Shown here: positions 55,783 through 64,000 of the stretch, in pieces | Numbering within the stretch: the stretch's first letter is position 1 | Layout: every line of letters starts with the position of its first letter | Assembly (NCBI GenBank): GCA_018798825.1 | Contig: CP076354.1 | Location: 496,001-560,000, forward strand | Source: Ochrobactrum sp. BTU1 | Lineage (GTDB): Bacteria > Pseudomonadota > Alphaproteobacteria > Rhizobiales > Rhizobiaceae | Length of the DNA stretch: 64,000 nucleotides | Direction of reading: 5' to 3' | The notes under the pieces: model-generated | Seen by the model: the letters and a program-made list of their open reading frames with translations, nothing else | What the model was told of the DNA's origin: nothing | Databases searched by the model: none | Translations under genes and position numbers: made by a program

Positions 55783-56190
55783 GGTTCCGTTGGTTGACTT
55801 ACCATTCGGTGTCAGGCTTTTCATGACAGCGGCATAATTGCGGCCAAGGCTTTCAAACAGCGCATTGTTGCCGGTTGGCGGAGCGACTGAAAGTGTTGTG
55901 CCATCGTGTCCAAGCGTAACGAAGACGACCTGATCTTGCGGCTGTCCGGGAATGGCAATTGCACCGATACGTTGTGCCTCGGTGGTGTCCAGCGCTGGCA
56001 TATTGAAAAGTACTTCGCCGCCCACACGCTCCGCTGCCTTGGCAAGAGCCGTGTCAAATCCTTCGATGAGAACGTCTATGGCACCGAGCGCAAATTCAAG
56101 CTCGACTGCTTCCAGCGTCATGACATCCTGCTCCGCTTCAGCGGTGCTGGATGTGGCTGGCATTTGGCCATTATGAAGGGTTCGATCCAT
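55780..56190 (-). CDS. hypothetical protein
   Basis: 136 residues starting MDRTLHNGQM. An acidic N-terminal third is followed by a region with ALAKAAERVGGEVLFNM and a beta-rich part (VVFVTLGHDGTTLSV), ending AVMKSLTPNG. No family recognised. The ATG at 56190 has AGAGGA upstream; the extra 24 upstream residues in frame are not needed. It is divergent from the DUF1499 gene. Confidence 0.72.
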   Translation of the reverse strand: MDRTLHNGQMPATSSTAEAEQDVMTLEAVELEFALGAIDVLIEGFDTALAKAAERVGGEVLFNMPALDTTEAQRIGAIAIPGQPQDQVVFVTLGHDGTTLSVAPPTGNNALFESLGRNYAAVMKSLTPNGKSTNGT

Positions 56191-56406
56191 GTCGTCCTCT
56201 CCGACGAATCCGAAAAAAGCCCCCATATACGCGATCATGCCCTTCGTTAGAAGTTGCTGCAATAGCTTTTATATTGATTTCACTCTATTTTTCCCGCTGT
56301 TTTTTCATAGCTGGTTAAATTGCCAGCGAGTGTTGAGCGTTTTTCTTTTGCGCCAGTGCAGTCTCTGTTATGCATGATTGCGCTCTAAAGGCAGTTGGGA
56401 CCCCGC

Positions 56407-57195
56407 ATGAGAAAACTTCGCTATCAGCGCCGACAGTCGCGCTCCGCAATTTGGGCATTGCGGTTTGGCGTTTTTGCGGCTGTCCTGTCAGCGCTTGGTC
56501 TTATTCTGCACAGGTTCGGTAAAATCGAGACACCCGATTTTGTTCTGGTTGCAGCTGCAGGCGGGATATTCGCGATTTTAGCACTGCTTTGTGCCGCAAA
56601 GGGGCTACGCAATCTATGGGTGAATGGTGACAAAGGCGGTGCGCGTTCGTTCTGGGCCAGCTTTCTGGCATGTGCTGTTCTGCTGCCCCTCTGTTTCATT
56701 GCCTCGCTCTGGTATGGCTCGCCTCCGCTCTATGATCTGACGACCGACTTTGAGACGCCGCCGCAGTTTCCTTCGACCATGCCTGCACGCTTAACGCGTA
56801 TGAATTCGCTGTCTGTTGAGGTCCAGAGCGATATGCTGAGGCAGATGTCCGCCTATCCTGATGTGATGGGGCGCCGCTATGAAGCTGCACCCGACCGGGT
56901 GGCGCAAGGCGTGGAAAACACCTTGAAAGCATTTGGCTGGAAACAAATCAGCCGTGACACGCCGCTGCCAGCGCAGAATGCGACACGCTTTGCAGCAACT
57001 GCGCACAGCACCATTCTTGGTTTGAAAAGCGATGTGGTCATCCGCCTGCTTGATGAAGGTGAGACGACTTATGTCGATATGCGATCCGTTTCGCGTTACG
57101 GCAATCGGGATATGGGCCTGAATGCTGCCTTTATCACCGAGTTTCTGTCTGCGCTTGAGGGCGAAGTGAACAAGGCTCCTGCTGACGTGGAGTGA
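56407..57195 (+). CDS. DUF1499 domain membrane protein
   Basis: 262 residues. Basic N-terminus, then three predicted membrane helices (about 15-37, 45-65, 80-102), and a C-terminal DUF1499 domain with GWKQISRD, RFAATAHSTILGLKSDVVIRL and the typical DMRSVSRYGNRDMGLNA motif. Function unknown; DUF1499 is widespread in bacteria and plastids. The ATG at 56407 is preferred to a TTG four codons earlier. It converges directly on the MBL gene. Confidence 0.85.
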   Translation: MRKLRYQRRQSRSAIWALRFGVFAAVLSALGLILHRFGKIETPDFVLVAAAGGIFAILALLCAAKGLRNLWVNGDKGGARSFWASFLACAVLLPLCFIASLWYGSPPLYDLTTDFETPPQFPSTMPARLTRMNSLSVEVQSDMLRQMSAYPDVMGRRYEAAPDRVAQGVENTLKAFGWKQISRDTPLPAQNATRFAATAHSTILGLKSDVVIRLLDEGETTYVDMRSVSRYGNRDMGLNAAFITEFLSALEGEVNKAPADVE

Positions 57196-58101
57196 TCACC
57201 GCGGCTGGTAAATGCCGTTAAGCGATGGGTTGCCATCCGTAATGACTTCACCGCGCCCGACAAGATCTTCAAGGTGGGCGAGAACTGAGAGAGCTGCAGC
57301 ACCATGCAGGCGCGGGTCTGTATCGCGGTAGATAGTCTTGACCATGTCGGGAATGGTGCGGTCGCCTTGCACGATCCGCTCCAATATCGCACGCTCCCGC
57401 ATTTTCCGATGTGCGCGTAAACCACGCACAAATGCAGCTGGCTTGGTGACGGCTCCACCATGACCGGGCAGATAGATGCGATCATCGCGCTCCAGCAGCT
57501 TTTCAAGCGAAGTCATGTAATCGCTCATCGATCCATCGGGCGGTGCGACGATGGATGTGGCCCATGCCATCACATGATCGGCTGAAAAAAGAATGCCGGT
57601 GCCTTCAAGGCCAAAAGCCATATGATTGGCGGCGTGTCCGGGTGTGTGTATGCCGCGAAGGCTCCAGCCATCGCCATCGATTTTCGCACCATCGGCGAGG
57701 GCCAGATCGGGCGCAAAATCAATATCGGCGCTCGCCTCCAGCATATTGATCTCGCCGCTGTAATAGGGGCGGGCAGGGCGATGCGGACCTTCGGCGACAA
57801 CGAGCGCGCCGGTCTGTTCCTTCAATCGCTTTGCGAGAGGCGAGTGGTCGCGATGCGTGTGGCTCACAAAGATATGACTGACAGGGCGACCGGCAATTGC
57901 TGCAAGCAGCGCCTGATAATGCGCTTCATCTTCCGGTCCAGGATCGATAACCGCCAGTGTATCGGTGCCTACAATGTAACTATTGGTGCCATGAAAGGTA
58001 AAAGCGCTGGGATTATTCGCGGTCAGCCGCAGCAGGCCTTTATTCAGGGCAACCGGAGTCCCATATTCAGGGGCAAAGCTGCCGTCAAAATCAAGCGCCA
58101 T
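57196..58101 (-). CDS. MBL-fold metallo-hydrolase
   Basis: 301 residues. The metal site motif is HTHRDHS, followed by the second His in HTPGHAANHM, the Asp in LFSADHVMAW and the last His in YLPGHGGAV. A helical C-terminal region (about 215-300) with the winged-helix-like IYRDTDPRLHGAAALSVLAHL is typical of the LACTB2-like group, which has RNase or hydrolase activity. Substrate unknown. It ends one base from the DUF1499 stop. Confidence 0.9.
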   Translation of the reverse strand: MALDFDGSFAPEYGTPVALNKGLLRLTANNPSAFTFHGTNSYIVGTDTLAVIDPGPEDEAHYQALLAAIAGRPVSHIFVSHTHRDHSPLAKRLKEQTGALVVAEGPHRPARPYYSGEINMLEASADIDFAPDLALADGAKIDGDGWSLRGIHTPGHAANHMAFGLEGTGILFSADHVMAWATSIVAPPDGSMSDYMTSLEKLLERDDRIYLPGHGGAVTKPAAFVRGLRAHRKMRERAILERIVQGDRTIPDMVKTIYRDTDPRLHGAAALSVLAHLEDLVGRGEVITDGNPSLNGIYQPR

Positions 58102-58226
58102 GGACTAACCCGTTCTTCTTTGGTTTTATTGATTAAGCGGCTTAGGACGAATATAGTCCGGTTTCAAATGATAATCTGGTGGAACGGTACTCACAGCGCC
58201 CATATTGGGTCGATATAAGGAGTGCG

Positions 58227-58832
58227 ATGAACATGCGTCAGAGAAACAAATCAAGGGTTGCCGTTGCTTCTCTTCCTGTCGGCTACTTGCAAACCAGGCA
58301 ATTGGCTCGTGCTTTCCGGTTTGTTTTGCTCGCGCTTATCGGTACCGCTGTTCTTACCATTTCCGCCAATATCAAAGTCGATCTTCTCTACGTTAACGTG
58401 ACAATGCAGACCGCAGCGCTGTTTGCAATCTCTGCGTTTTATGGCTCGCGTCTGGCGGTTGCCACGGTTGCCCTCTATTTGCTTGAAGGCGCACTCGGCT
58501 TGCCGGTTTTCACCGGAACGCCGGAAAAGGGGCTTGGCCTCGCTTACATGGTTGGTCCGACAGGGGGCTATCTGCTGTCCTATCTCATTGCGGCCTGGAT
58601 GGTCGGTCGCGCTGCCGATAAGGGGCTGGCGCGCAAACCGCTTTTTCTCGGCGGTGTCATGCTTGCTGCAGAGGTTGTCATCCTTGTGATGGGAGCAGGT
58701 TGGATGGCCTATTTGTTCGGTTTAGAAAAAGGTTTAGCATTCGGCTTTGGCGTGTTCATCATTGGTGATCTCGTCAAGCTCGCACTTGCTGCTTGTGGGG
58801 TTCCCGCAATCATGTCGCTTCTCAAGCGATAA
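58227..58832 (+). CDS. bioY: biotin transporter BioY
   Basis: Substrate-binding (S) component of a biotin ECF transporter. 201 residues with about six membrane helices and the BioY signature blocks QTAALFAISAFYGSRLA, LEGALGLPVFTG and GPTGGYLLSYLIAAWMVG. It can work alone or with BioM and BioN, which are not next to it here. AAGGAG precedes the ATG at 58227. A terminator follows. Confidence 0.93.
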   Translation: MNMRQRNKSRVAVASLPVGYLQTRQLARAFRFVLLALIGTAVLTISANIKVDLLYVNVTMQTAALFAISAFYGSRLAVATVALYLLEGALGLPVFTGTPEKGLGLAYMVGPTGGYLLSYLIAAWMVGRAADKGLARKPLFLGGVMLAAEVVILVMGAGWMAYLFGLEKGLAFGFGVFIIGDLVKLALAACGVPAIMSLLKR

Positions 58833-58860
58833 ACAGCACAAGTCTTTGATAATTTAGACA

Positions 58861-58886
58861 GGCCGGGCGACGATCCCGGCCTTTTT
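58861..58886 (+). terminator. rho-independent terminator after bioY
   Basis: Stem GGCCGGG (58861-58867) with CCCGGCC (58875-58881), 7-base loop and five T (58882-58886). Confidence 0.85.
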
Positions 58887-58978
58887 CATGTGTTTGTTGA
58901 AACTGCTTCGCGATTGACAATTTGCTGGCGGCAAAGCTTTGTTAGGTGTCATAAAATCAGGTTTGTGGGGAGGACAGT

Positions 58979-59500
58979 GTGAAATTTGAAGTGCTTGAAG
59001 TTGAGCCGCTGACAAAGGCGGCTTTTGCGCCATTTGGGGATGTAATCGAGATTGAAGGCGCCGAACGTCGCCTTATCAACAATGGCACGACGGAGCGCTT
59101 CCACGATCTGGCCCATGTTGAAGCAGCAGGCACCGACGCCCGCGTCCTCATCAATATTTTTAGAGGCCAGTCCTTCACAGCGCCTGTCGATGTCGTCATG
59201 CTGGAGCGGCATCCGTTCGGCTCGCAGGCTTTTGTGCCGCTGAATGGCAGGCCGTTTCTTGTTGTTGTTGCAGAAGATGCGGATGGCAAACCCGGAAAAC
59301 CGAGAGCGTTTCTGGCGCAAGGTGATCAGGGCGTCAATTACTGGCGCAATGTCTGGCATCATCCGCTTGTGTCGCTGGAGCAGACATCGGATTTTCTTAT
59401 TGTTGACCGGGCCGGAAGTGAGAATAATCTGGAGGAATATTTCCTGCCGGATGTCACTTATCGCATCGAGACAATCCCGGCTCTCGAAACGCAAATCTGA
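58979..59500 (+). CDS. allA: ureidoglycolate lyase AllA
   Basis: Splits ureidoglycolate to glyoxylate and urea at the end of purine (allantoin) breakdown. 173 residues with the cupin-like fold: [18 protein letters not shown] at the start, the LINIFRGQ strand, [24 protein letters not shown] and the metal-contact [13 protein letters not shown] start with GGGGAGGA upstream. uraH begins eight bases later, so the two genes form one unit. Confidence 0.94.
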   Translation: MKFEVLEVEPLTKAAFAPFGDVIEIEGAERRLINNGTTERFHDLAHVEAAGTDARVLINIFRGQSFTAPVDVVMLERHPFGSQAFVPLNGRPFLVVVAEDADGKPGKPRAFLAQGDQGVNYWRNVWHHPLVSLEQTSDFLIVDRAGSENNLEEYFLPDVTYRIETIPALETQI

Positions 59501-59508
59501 GGTGAACC

Positions 59509-59865
59509 ATGGGCAAGCTATCAACACATGTTCTCGACACTGCACATGGTAGTCCAGCCGCAGCAATGCGGATTGAACTCTATCGGCTTGGCGCTTTAGG
59601 CAAAACCGAACTGATCAAGCGTACCGTAACCAATCTCGATGGTCGCACCGACGAACCATTGCTCAGCGGAAGTGAAATGCAGGAAGGCACCTATGAGCTT
59701 CAGTTTCACGTTGCTGAATATTTCGAAGGGCGCAGCGCCGATGTCGCCAATCCGCCGTTCCTTGATTTGATCCCGATCCGTTTTGCGATTGCAGATGAAG
59801 ACGGCAATTATCATGTGCCGTTGCTGGTCAGCCCCTGGTCCTACTCGACCTATCGCGGCAGTTGA
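59509..59865 (+). CDS. uraH: 5-hydroxyisourate hydrolase
   Basis: Transthyretin-related enzyme hydrolysing 5-hydroxyisourate, the product of uric-acid oxidation. 118 residues, normal length. Family marks: [12 protein letters not shown] at the N-terminus with the catalytic His, the GRTDEPLL loop, and the C-terminal tetrapeptide YRGS that separates the enzyme from true transthyretin. It is coupled to allA. OHCU decarboxylase and allantoinase genes are not in the window. Confidence 0.95.
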   Translation: MGKLSTHVLDTAHGSPAAAMRIELYRLGALGKTELIKRTVTNLDGRTDEPLLSGSEMQEGTYELQFHVAEYFEGRSADVANPPFLDLIPIRFAIADEDGNYHVPLLVSPWSYSTYRGS

Positions 59866-59926
59866 CTTATCCCCACCAGCATAAGTGCGGTTAAGCTCCT
59901 CGCATTATCACAGCGAGGAGCTATTT

Positions 59927-60763
59927 ATGGACCAGACACCCAATCTCAAACTTCCCTATATCATGCCCAGTCAGGCGCAGAAGCACGTCACACACAATGA
60001 GGCTTTGCGCTTTCTCGATGCAGTTGTGCATCTGAGTGTAAAATCCCGAACCCAAACGGGCGCTCCGGAAACACCTGCCGCAGGTGATCGTTATATCGTT
60101 GCTGCACCTGCTACCGGCCAATGGGCTGGAAAAGAGGGCAAGGTTGCCTTCTTTATCGATGGGGGATGGTCATTCGCGACCATCGCAAAAGGCTGGCTGG
60201 CCTACGTCGAAGAAGAGACCAAGCTATTTGTTTACAATGGCACAGAATGGCAGGTGACAGGCTCGGTGCCGGATAGTCTTTCGTTGTCCATGCTGGGCGT
60301 TCAGGCGACGGCTGATGCGATCAACCGTTTCGCCATTTCTTCAGAAGCGAGCCTCTTCAACAATGCCGGTGCCGGGCATCAGTTGAAAATCAACAAGCAG
60401 ACCGCAACCAATACGGCCAGCCTTCTGTTTCAGTCGGGCTGGACCGGATATGCTGAAATGGGCCTGAATGGGGACAATAATTTCAGCATAAAAGTCGGCG
60501 ACGATAGCGGAAACTGGCGAGAGGCCATGAAGGTCGATCGAGCAACCGGCAATGTGGCCGTTGGTCAGATTTGGCCGGAAACACGGCTGCATGTCGATGG
60601 CCCGATACGCCCGGCCGCCTATGCGGTTGCCGCTTTGCCATCGCCGTCCCAGCACGGGGCTGGCGCAATGGCTTTTGTGAGTAACGCCAGCGGCGGCGCG
60701 CAAATGGCCTATTCGGACGGATCGGTCTGGCGAAGCGTGCGCACGGGCGCTGTTATTGTCTGA
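59927..60763 (+). CDS. DUF2793 phage-tail-like protein
   Basis: 278 residues. The N-terminal DUF2793 domain is clear: NLKLPYIMPSQAQKHVTHNE, then GDRYIVAAPATGQWAGKEG, FFIDGGWSFATIAKGWLAYV and VYNGTEWQVT. The C-terminal half, rich in Asn, Gly and Ala (FNNAGAGHQLKINKQTAT, then VDRATGNVAVGQIW), resembles phage tail-fibre or spike sequences. Strong GAGGAG ribosome-binding site. No other phage gene is nearby, so this is an orphan. DUF2793 occurs in phage and gene-transfer-agent structural proteins. Confidence 0.85.
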   Translation: MDQTPNLKLPYIMPSQAQKHVTHNEALRFLDAVVHLSVKSRTQTGAPETPAAGDRYIVAAPATGQWAGKEGKVAFFIDGGWSFATIAKGWLAYVEEETKLFVYNGTEWQVTGSVPDSLSLSMLGVQATADAINRFAISSEASLFNNAGAGHQLKINKQTATNTASLLFQSGWTGYAEMGLNGDNNFSIKVGDDSGNWREAMKVDRATGNVAVGQIWPETRLHVDGPIRPAAYAVAALPSPSQHGAGAMAFVSNASGGAQMAYSDGSVWRSVRTGAVIV

Positions 60764-60825
60764 TACGCTTTTGATGGAATGCAGCGGTGTTGCAGCATTC
60801 TCAATGATTGTATGTTCTCGCCAAT

Positions 60826-61851
60826 TCAGATGACAACGACCTTTTTTGCCTGTGACGATAGATGTTCGTGAATAACCAGCGTGCCGCCTTCCGATTGTAA
60901 CGGCAGCGGGGCTTTGGCTTCTCGTGCTTCCTTCGGCGTAATACCGAAGCGCCCTTTGAAAGCCTTCGTCAGTTGTGTGCTGTCATTAAAACCGCAGCGA
61001 TAGGCGATTTCTTTAAGTGAAACAGGCTTGCCTTTTTGTTCGATCAGAATCCGGTAAGCCATATCGAGCCTCTTGTCGCGAATGACCTTTGCCACGCCGC
61101 CGTCCGGTTCAAATGCGCGATAAATATGTGAGCGCGACATGCGGAAATATTGTTGTATCGAATGGGGATCAAGAAGCGGGTTCGTTATGTTCTTGTCGAT
61201 ATAGGCAAGAATGCGATTGCGTATCGGCAGGTTGATTGTTGCACTCTCAGCAGCGCCTGTGTCCGCCCTCTTAATACATGCAGCAAGTAGCGCCATCATT
61301 GCATCTTTGGCGGCGATGGCCTCCACGGCGGAGAGTTCCTGAACCACATCATTGAGCCCGCGCAGAAACTCGAAGAGGAGCTGGGTTGTCGCAGCTTCCG
61401 TTTTGAACACCATGCCATGAAGATTTCGCCATCCGATAAGCTTCTCCAGCTCTTGCCGTGGCATGATAACCGTCAGACGTGCGCCCGCTTCTGCATGACT
61501 GGTTATGACCTGTGACATGTCGAGGATGAAAATGTCACCGGGTTTCGCAGCAACAGAGGCTCCGTTGAAATCTCCACTCAGGGTGCCGGAAAGTAGGGCT
61601 TGAAGAACATAGTGATCGAGACCAGTCTGAGCGATCAGGTTCTTTGTGCGCTCATAATGCTGGGTGTTAAAGGTGGTGGAACCAACCAGCATGTTGCCGA
61701 ATGGATAAGAGCGCAAAGTACCGATAAAGCCTTCTTCGTTTTCTTCATCGAGGGCAGATACTTCGTAAAATAGCTTGATAGCGTCGCGCCAAAAGTCGTC
61801 GCGCGCTTCGGCATCGACCATATCTGTCGATAAAAACAGCTCTTTTGTCAT
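60826..61851 (-). CDS. AraC family transcriptional regulator
   Basis: 341 residues. The N-terminal ligand-sensing domain (about 10-190) is of the AraC_binding_2 type (PGDIFILDMSQVI). The C-terminal double helix-turn-helix (about 215-315) has SIQQYFRMSRSHIYRAF and the conserved SLKEIAYRCGFNDSTQLTKA, FKGRFGITPKEARE. The ATG at 61851 is preferred to an in-frame start 13 codons upstream. Targets unknown; the nearby bet genes usually answer to BetI instead. Confidence 0.9.
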   Translation of the reverse strand: MTKELFLSTDMVDAEARDDFWRDAIKLFYEVSALDEENEEGFIGTLRSYPFGNMLVGSTTFNTQHYERTKNLIAQTGLDHYVLQALLSGTLSGDFNGASVAAKPGDIFILDMSQVITSHAEAGARLTVIMPRQELEKLIGWRNLHGMVFKTEAATTQLLFEFLRGLNDVVQELSAVEAIAAKDAMMALLAACIKRADTGAAESATINLPIRNRILAYIDKNITNPLLDPHSIQQYFRMSRSHIYRAFEPDGGVAKVIRDKRLDMAYRILIEQKGKPVSLKEIAYRCGFNDSTQLTKAFKGRFGITPKEAREAKAPLPLQSEGGTLVIHEHLSSQAKKVVVI

Positions 61852-62023
61852 TCCAACCCCATTGTGGGAGGTAATTATTATTTCCCGCAAAAGGTTATTG
61901 CGACAAAAGCAATCAATTAGACGTTAAAATTCAATATAATAAGAAAGATGTGATCAATCTTTTGGGAAGTCGAAGTTTACTGGTCGCTTTTATGGCGTAA
62001 ATATTGTGCTTGACCATAAATGA

Positions 62024-62071
62024 CAAAGCCCCAATCAATATTAGTAGTTGCTAATATTGATTGGGGCTTTG
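62024..62071. terminator. 21-bp perfect hairpin after betB
   Basis: Perfect inverted repeat, 62024-62044 (begins CAAAGCCCCAATCAATATTA) with 62051-62071, loop TAGTTG. It lies 20 bases past the betB stop on the minus strand. It lacks a strong T-run on that strand; AAAGCC/GGCTTT gives some. Unusually long for a terminator, so it may also stabilise the 3' end. Confidence 0.7.
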
Positions 62072-62090
62072 TGTTGTTTGCTAGGTGGGA

Positions 62091-63554
62091 TTAGTAGGGG
62101 CTGTCAACCTTGCCCATTTCCACATAGACAGTCTTGATCTGGCTGTAATGTGTCAGTGCGGCAATGCCGTTTTCGCGGCCAATGCCGGACTGTTTGTAGC
62201 CGCCAAATGGCACTTCAACAGGAGTCAGATTATAGGCGTTAATCCAGCAGGTTCCTGCCTTGATCTGTCCGATTACGCGATGGCCGCGGGCGATGTCGGC
62301 GGTGAATACACCGGCAGCCAGACCGAACTCGGTATCGTTGGCGCGCGCAATCACTTCATCCTCGTCCGAGAATTCGAGAATGCTCATGACCGGGCCGAAG
62401 ATTTCCTCGCGGGCAATCGTCATGTCGTCAGTCACATCGGTAAAGACGGTTGGCTCGATGAAGTAGCCTTTGTCGAAACCCTGCAGCTTTGGAACGCCGC
62501 CGCCGCATACAAGCTTCGCGCCTTCTTGCTTGCCCTTTTCAATAAAGGACAAAACCTTGTCGCGCTGCGCGCTGTTGACGAGTGGTCCCATCTGGGTGGC
62601 TTCATCCAGAGGATCACCAATGCGGATTTTGCGGGTGCGTTCAACCAGACGCTCGACAAATGTTTCGCGAACATCCTTATGAACGAAAACGCGCGTGCCG
62701 TTGGAGCAGACCTGACCGGTCGAATAGAAGTTGCCGAGCATCGCACCGCCAATAGCGCTGTCGAGATCTGCATCATCAAATACGATGATCGGAGATTTGC
62801 CACCAAGTTCCATCGTGACATGCTTCAGATGCTCACCAGCCTGCGACATGATCCGCTTGCCGGTTGGAACTGAACCGGTGAGCGAAACCTTGGCTGTCAT
62901 GCGGTGATTGACGAGTGCCGCACCAACATCGCCAAAGCCTTGTACAACATTGAACAGACCGTCAGGAAGGCCGGCTTCCTTATAGGCTTCTGCCAGAGCG
63001 AGTACTGAAAGAGGCGTATTTTCAGACGGCTTGAAAATGAAAGCGTTGCCCATGGCCAGTGCTGGCGCAGATTTCCATGCTGCGATCTGGATCGGATAAT
63101 TCCACGCACCGATGCCGACACAGATGCCTAGCGCTTCGCGGCGCGTGTAAGCAAACGATCCGCCAAGCTCTACGAACTCACCATTAAAGCCGGAAATAAT
63201 GCCGCCGAAAAACTCAAGCGCATCTGCAGCCGATGCTGCATCCGCCACCAGTGTCTCCTGCAATGCCTTGCCGGTATCAAGCGTTTCGAGCTTGGAGAGC
63301 TTCTTGTTTTTCTCGCGTAGGATTTCCGCCGTGCGGCGCAGAATGCGGCCACGTTCCACCGGCTTGAGTGCTGCCCATTCGCCTTGCGCTTTCAACGCGG
63401 CAGCATAGGCGCTCTCGATCACATCCGGTGTTGCTGAATAAAGCTTTGCGATTTCTTCGCCTGTCGCCGGATAGATGACGGGAAGCGGCTTGCCAGCTTT
63501 GTCTTCCACGAATGCGCCGCCGATGAAATGCGAGGCTTTAGGTTGGGCTTTCAT
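62091..63554 (-). CDS. betB: betaine aldehyde dehydrogenase
   Basis: Oxidises betaine aldehyde to glycine betaine, an osmoprotectant and carbon source. 487 residues, the same length and nearly the same sequence as Brucella BetB as I know it. ALDH motifs: [19 protein letters not shown], catalytic Glu in TMELGGKSP and Cys in [10 protein letters not shown], and [15 protein letters not shown] precedes the ATG at 63554. betA lies 20 bases upstream and the two are one operon. Confidence 0.97.
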   Translation of the reverse strand: MKAQPKASHFIGGAFVEDKAGKPLPVIYPATGEEIAKLYSATPDVIESAYAAALKAQGEWAALKPVERGRILRRTAEILREKNKKLSKLETLDTGKALQETLVADAASAADALEFFGGIISGFNGEFVELGGSFAYTRREALGICVGIGAWNYPIQIAAWKSAPALAMGNAFIFKPSENTPLSVLALAEAYKEAGLPDGLFNVVQGFGDVGAALVNHRMTAKVSLTGSVPTGKRIMSQAGEHLKHVTMELGGKSPIIVFDDADLDSAIGGAMLGNFYSTGQVCSNGTRVFVHKDVRETFVERLVERTRKIRIGDPLDEATQMGPLVNSAQRDKVLSFIEKGKQEGAKLVCGGGVPKLQGFDKGYFIEPTVFTDVTDDMTIAREEIFGPVMSILEFSDEDEVIARANDTEFGLAAGVFTADIARGHRVIGQIKAGTCWINAYNLTPVEVPFGGYKQSGIGRENGIAALTHYSQIKTVYVEMGKVDSPY

Positions 63555-63574
63555 TTTATTCTCCTCGAGTTTCA

Positions 63575-64000
63575 TTAGCGATCAGATACTTCCCAGCGCG
63601 GGTTGATCCACGGTTCCTGATTGGATCGCGCCAGCGGAGTGCGTCCCAGAATATGATCCGATGCCTTTTCGCCAGTCATGATCGACGGGCCGTTGAGGTT
63701 GCCGTTGGTGATGCGCGGGAAGATGGATGAATCCGCAACCCGCAACCCCTCAACGCCAATAACCCGGCATTCTGGATCAACCACTGCCATTGGATCGTCA
63801 ACTGATCCCATTTTGCAAGTTCCGCAAGGGTGGAATGCACTTTCCACATGCTCGCGAATGAAATTGTCGATCTCGTCATCAGACTGCACATTCGCGCCGG
63901 GCTGGATTTCCGCGCCGCGATAAGGGGCAAATGCGTCCTGTCCGAAAACTTCGCGTGTCAGTCGCACGCAATGACGGAAATCGGCCCAATCATCCTCATG
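63575..64000 (-). CDS. betA: choline dehydrogenase, C-terminal part
   Basis: FAD-dependent GMC oxidoreductase that oxidises choline to betaine aldehyde. The gene enters from the right edge, so only the last 141 codons are present. Visible are the RLTREVFGQ helix, [20 protein letters not shown] with the active-site His, [19 protein letters not shown] with the conserved His-to-Asn region, and the [14 protein letters not shown] end. betI, if present, would be outside the window. Confidence 0.96.
   Translation of the reverse strand, partial: HEDDWADFRHCVRLTREVFGQDAFAPYRGAEIQPGANVQSDDEIDNFIREHVESAFHPCGTCKMGSVDDPMAVVDPECRVIGVEGLRVADSSIFPRITNGNLNGPSIMTGEKASDHILGRTPLARSNQEPWINPRWEVSDR

Noticed and set aside
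60777..60800. GAATGC/GCATTC inverted repeat between the DUF2793 and AraC genes
   Set aside because: Short arms with a 12-base loop and no T-run on either strand.

Overview
The window reads as a chromosomal stretch of an alphaproteobacterium in Brucellaceae (Brucella/Ochrobactrum group). This rests on recognisable relatives of Brucella proteins (CcrM/BabI methylase, an IalB-family protein, ThrC, YqgE, BetB), a mitochondrial-type cytochrome oxidase operon and alphaproteobacterial gene orders. ThrC, YqgE and BetB look close to, but not identical with, the Brucella proteins as I remember them, so an environmental Ochrobactrum-type relative is more likely than a classical pathogen; this is inference. 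Almost every base is coding. I saw no rRNA, tRNA, CRISPR array or insertion sequence.

Layout: (1) 1-5.5 kb: fabG (cut by the left edge)-acpP-fabF-mltG-yicC-gmk, i.e. fatty-acid synthesis, cell wall and GMP kinase. (2) 5.5-10.8 kb: an SDR, a hexapeptide acetyltransferase, then a tightly packed minus-strand run tldD-SRPBCC-VOC-two tiny genes-barstar-like gene, and an IalB-family protein. (3) 11.2-18 kb: aa3 oxidase operon coxB-coxA-ctaB-coxF-ctaG-coxC-DUF983-SURF1. (4) 18-20.7 kb: ispH-thrB-rnhA. (5) 20.8-25.8 kb: an MFS transporter divergent from a LysR regulator, a peroxiredoxin, a DsbD N-domain protein and YqgE. (6) 25.9-35 kb: two EAL-domain cyclic-di-GMP proteins flanking a GNAT, an M16 peptidase, threonine synthase and a lipoprotein. 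(7) 35-42 kb: HAD, a tiny membrane protein, a ClC channel, ccrM, a second HAD, mutY. (8) 42-50 kb: a three-gene polysaccharide module (GT25, O-antigen-ligase-like, UDP-sugar epimerase) followed by a DUF721 gene, a DsbA-like gene and smc. (9) 50-58 kb: hypothetical genes, ppdK, a NodB-like deacetylase, a DUF1499 protein and an MBL hydrolase. (10) 58-61.9 kb: bioY, allA-uraH (ureide catabolism), an orphan DUF2793 phage-tail-like gene and an AraC regulator. (11) 62-64 kb: betB-betA (choline to glycine betaine), running off the right edge.

Housekeeping and metabolism dominate. The parts that most deserve a second look are the tldD-linked small-gene cassette with an orphan barstar homologue (7.06-8.69 kb), paired near-CtrA boxes upstream of ccrM, a dispersed intergenic palindromic repeat family (at least ten copies, one of which encodes the C-terminus of IspH), the polysaccharide module that sits between mutY and the DUF721-dsbA-smc genes, and the orphan DUF2793 gene.
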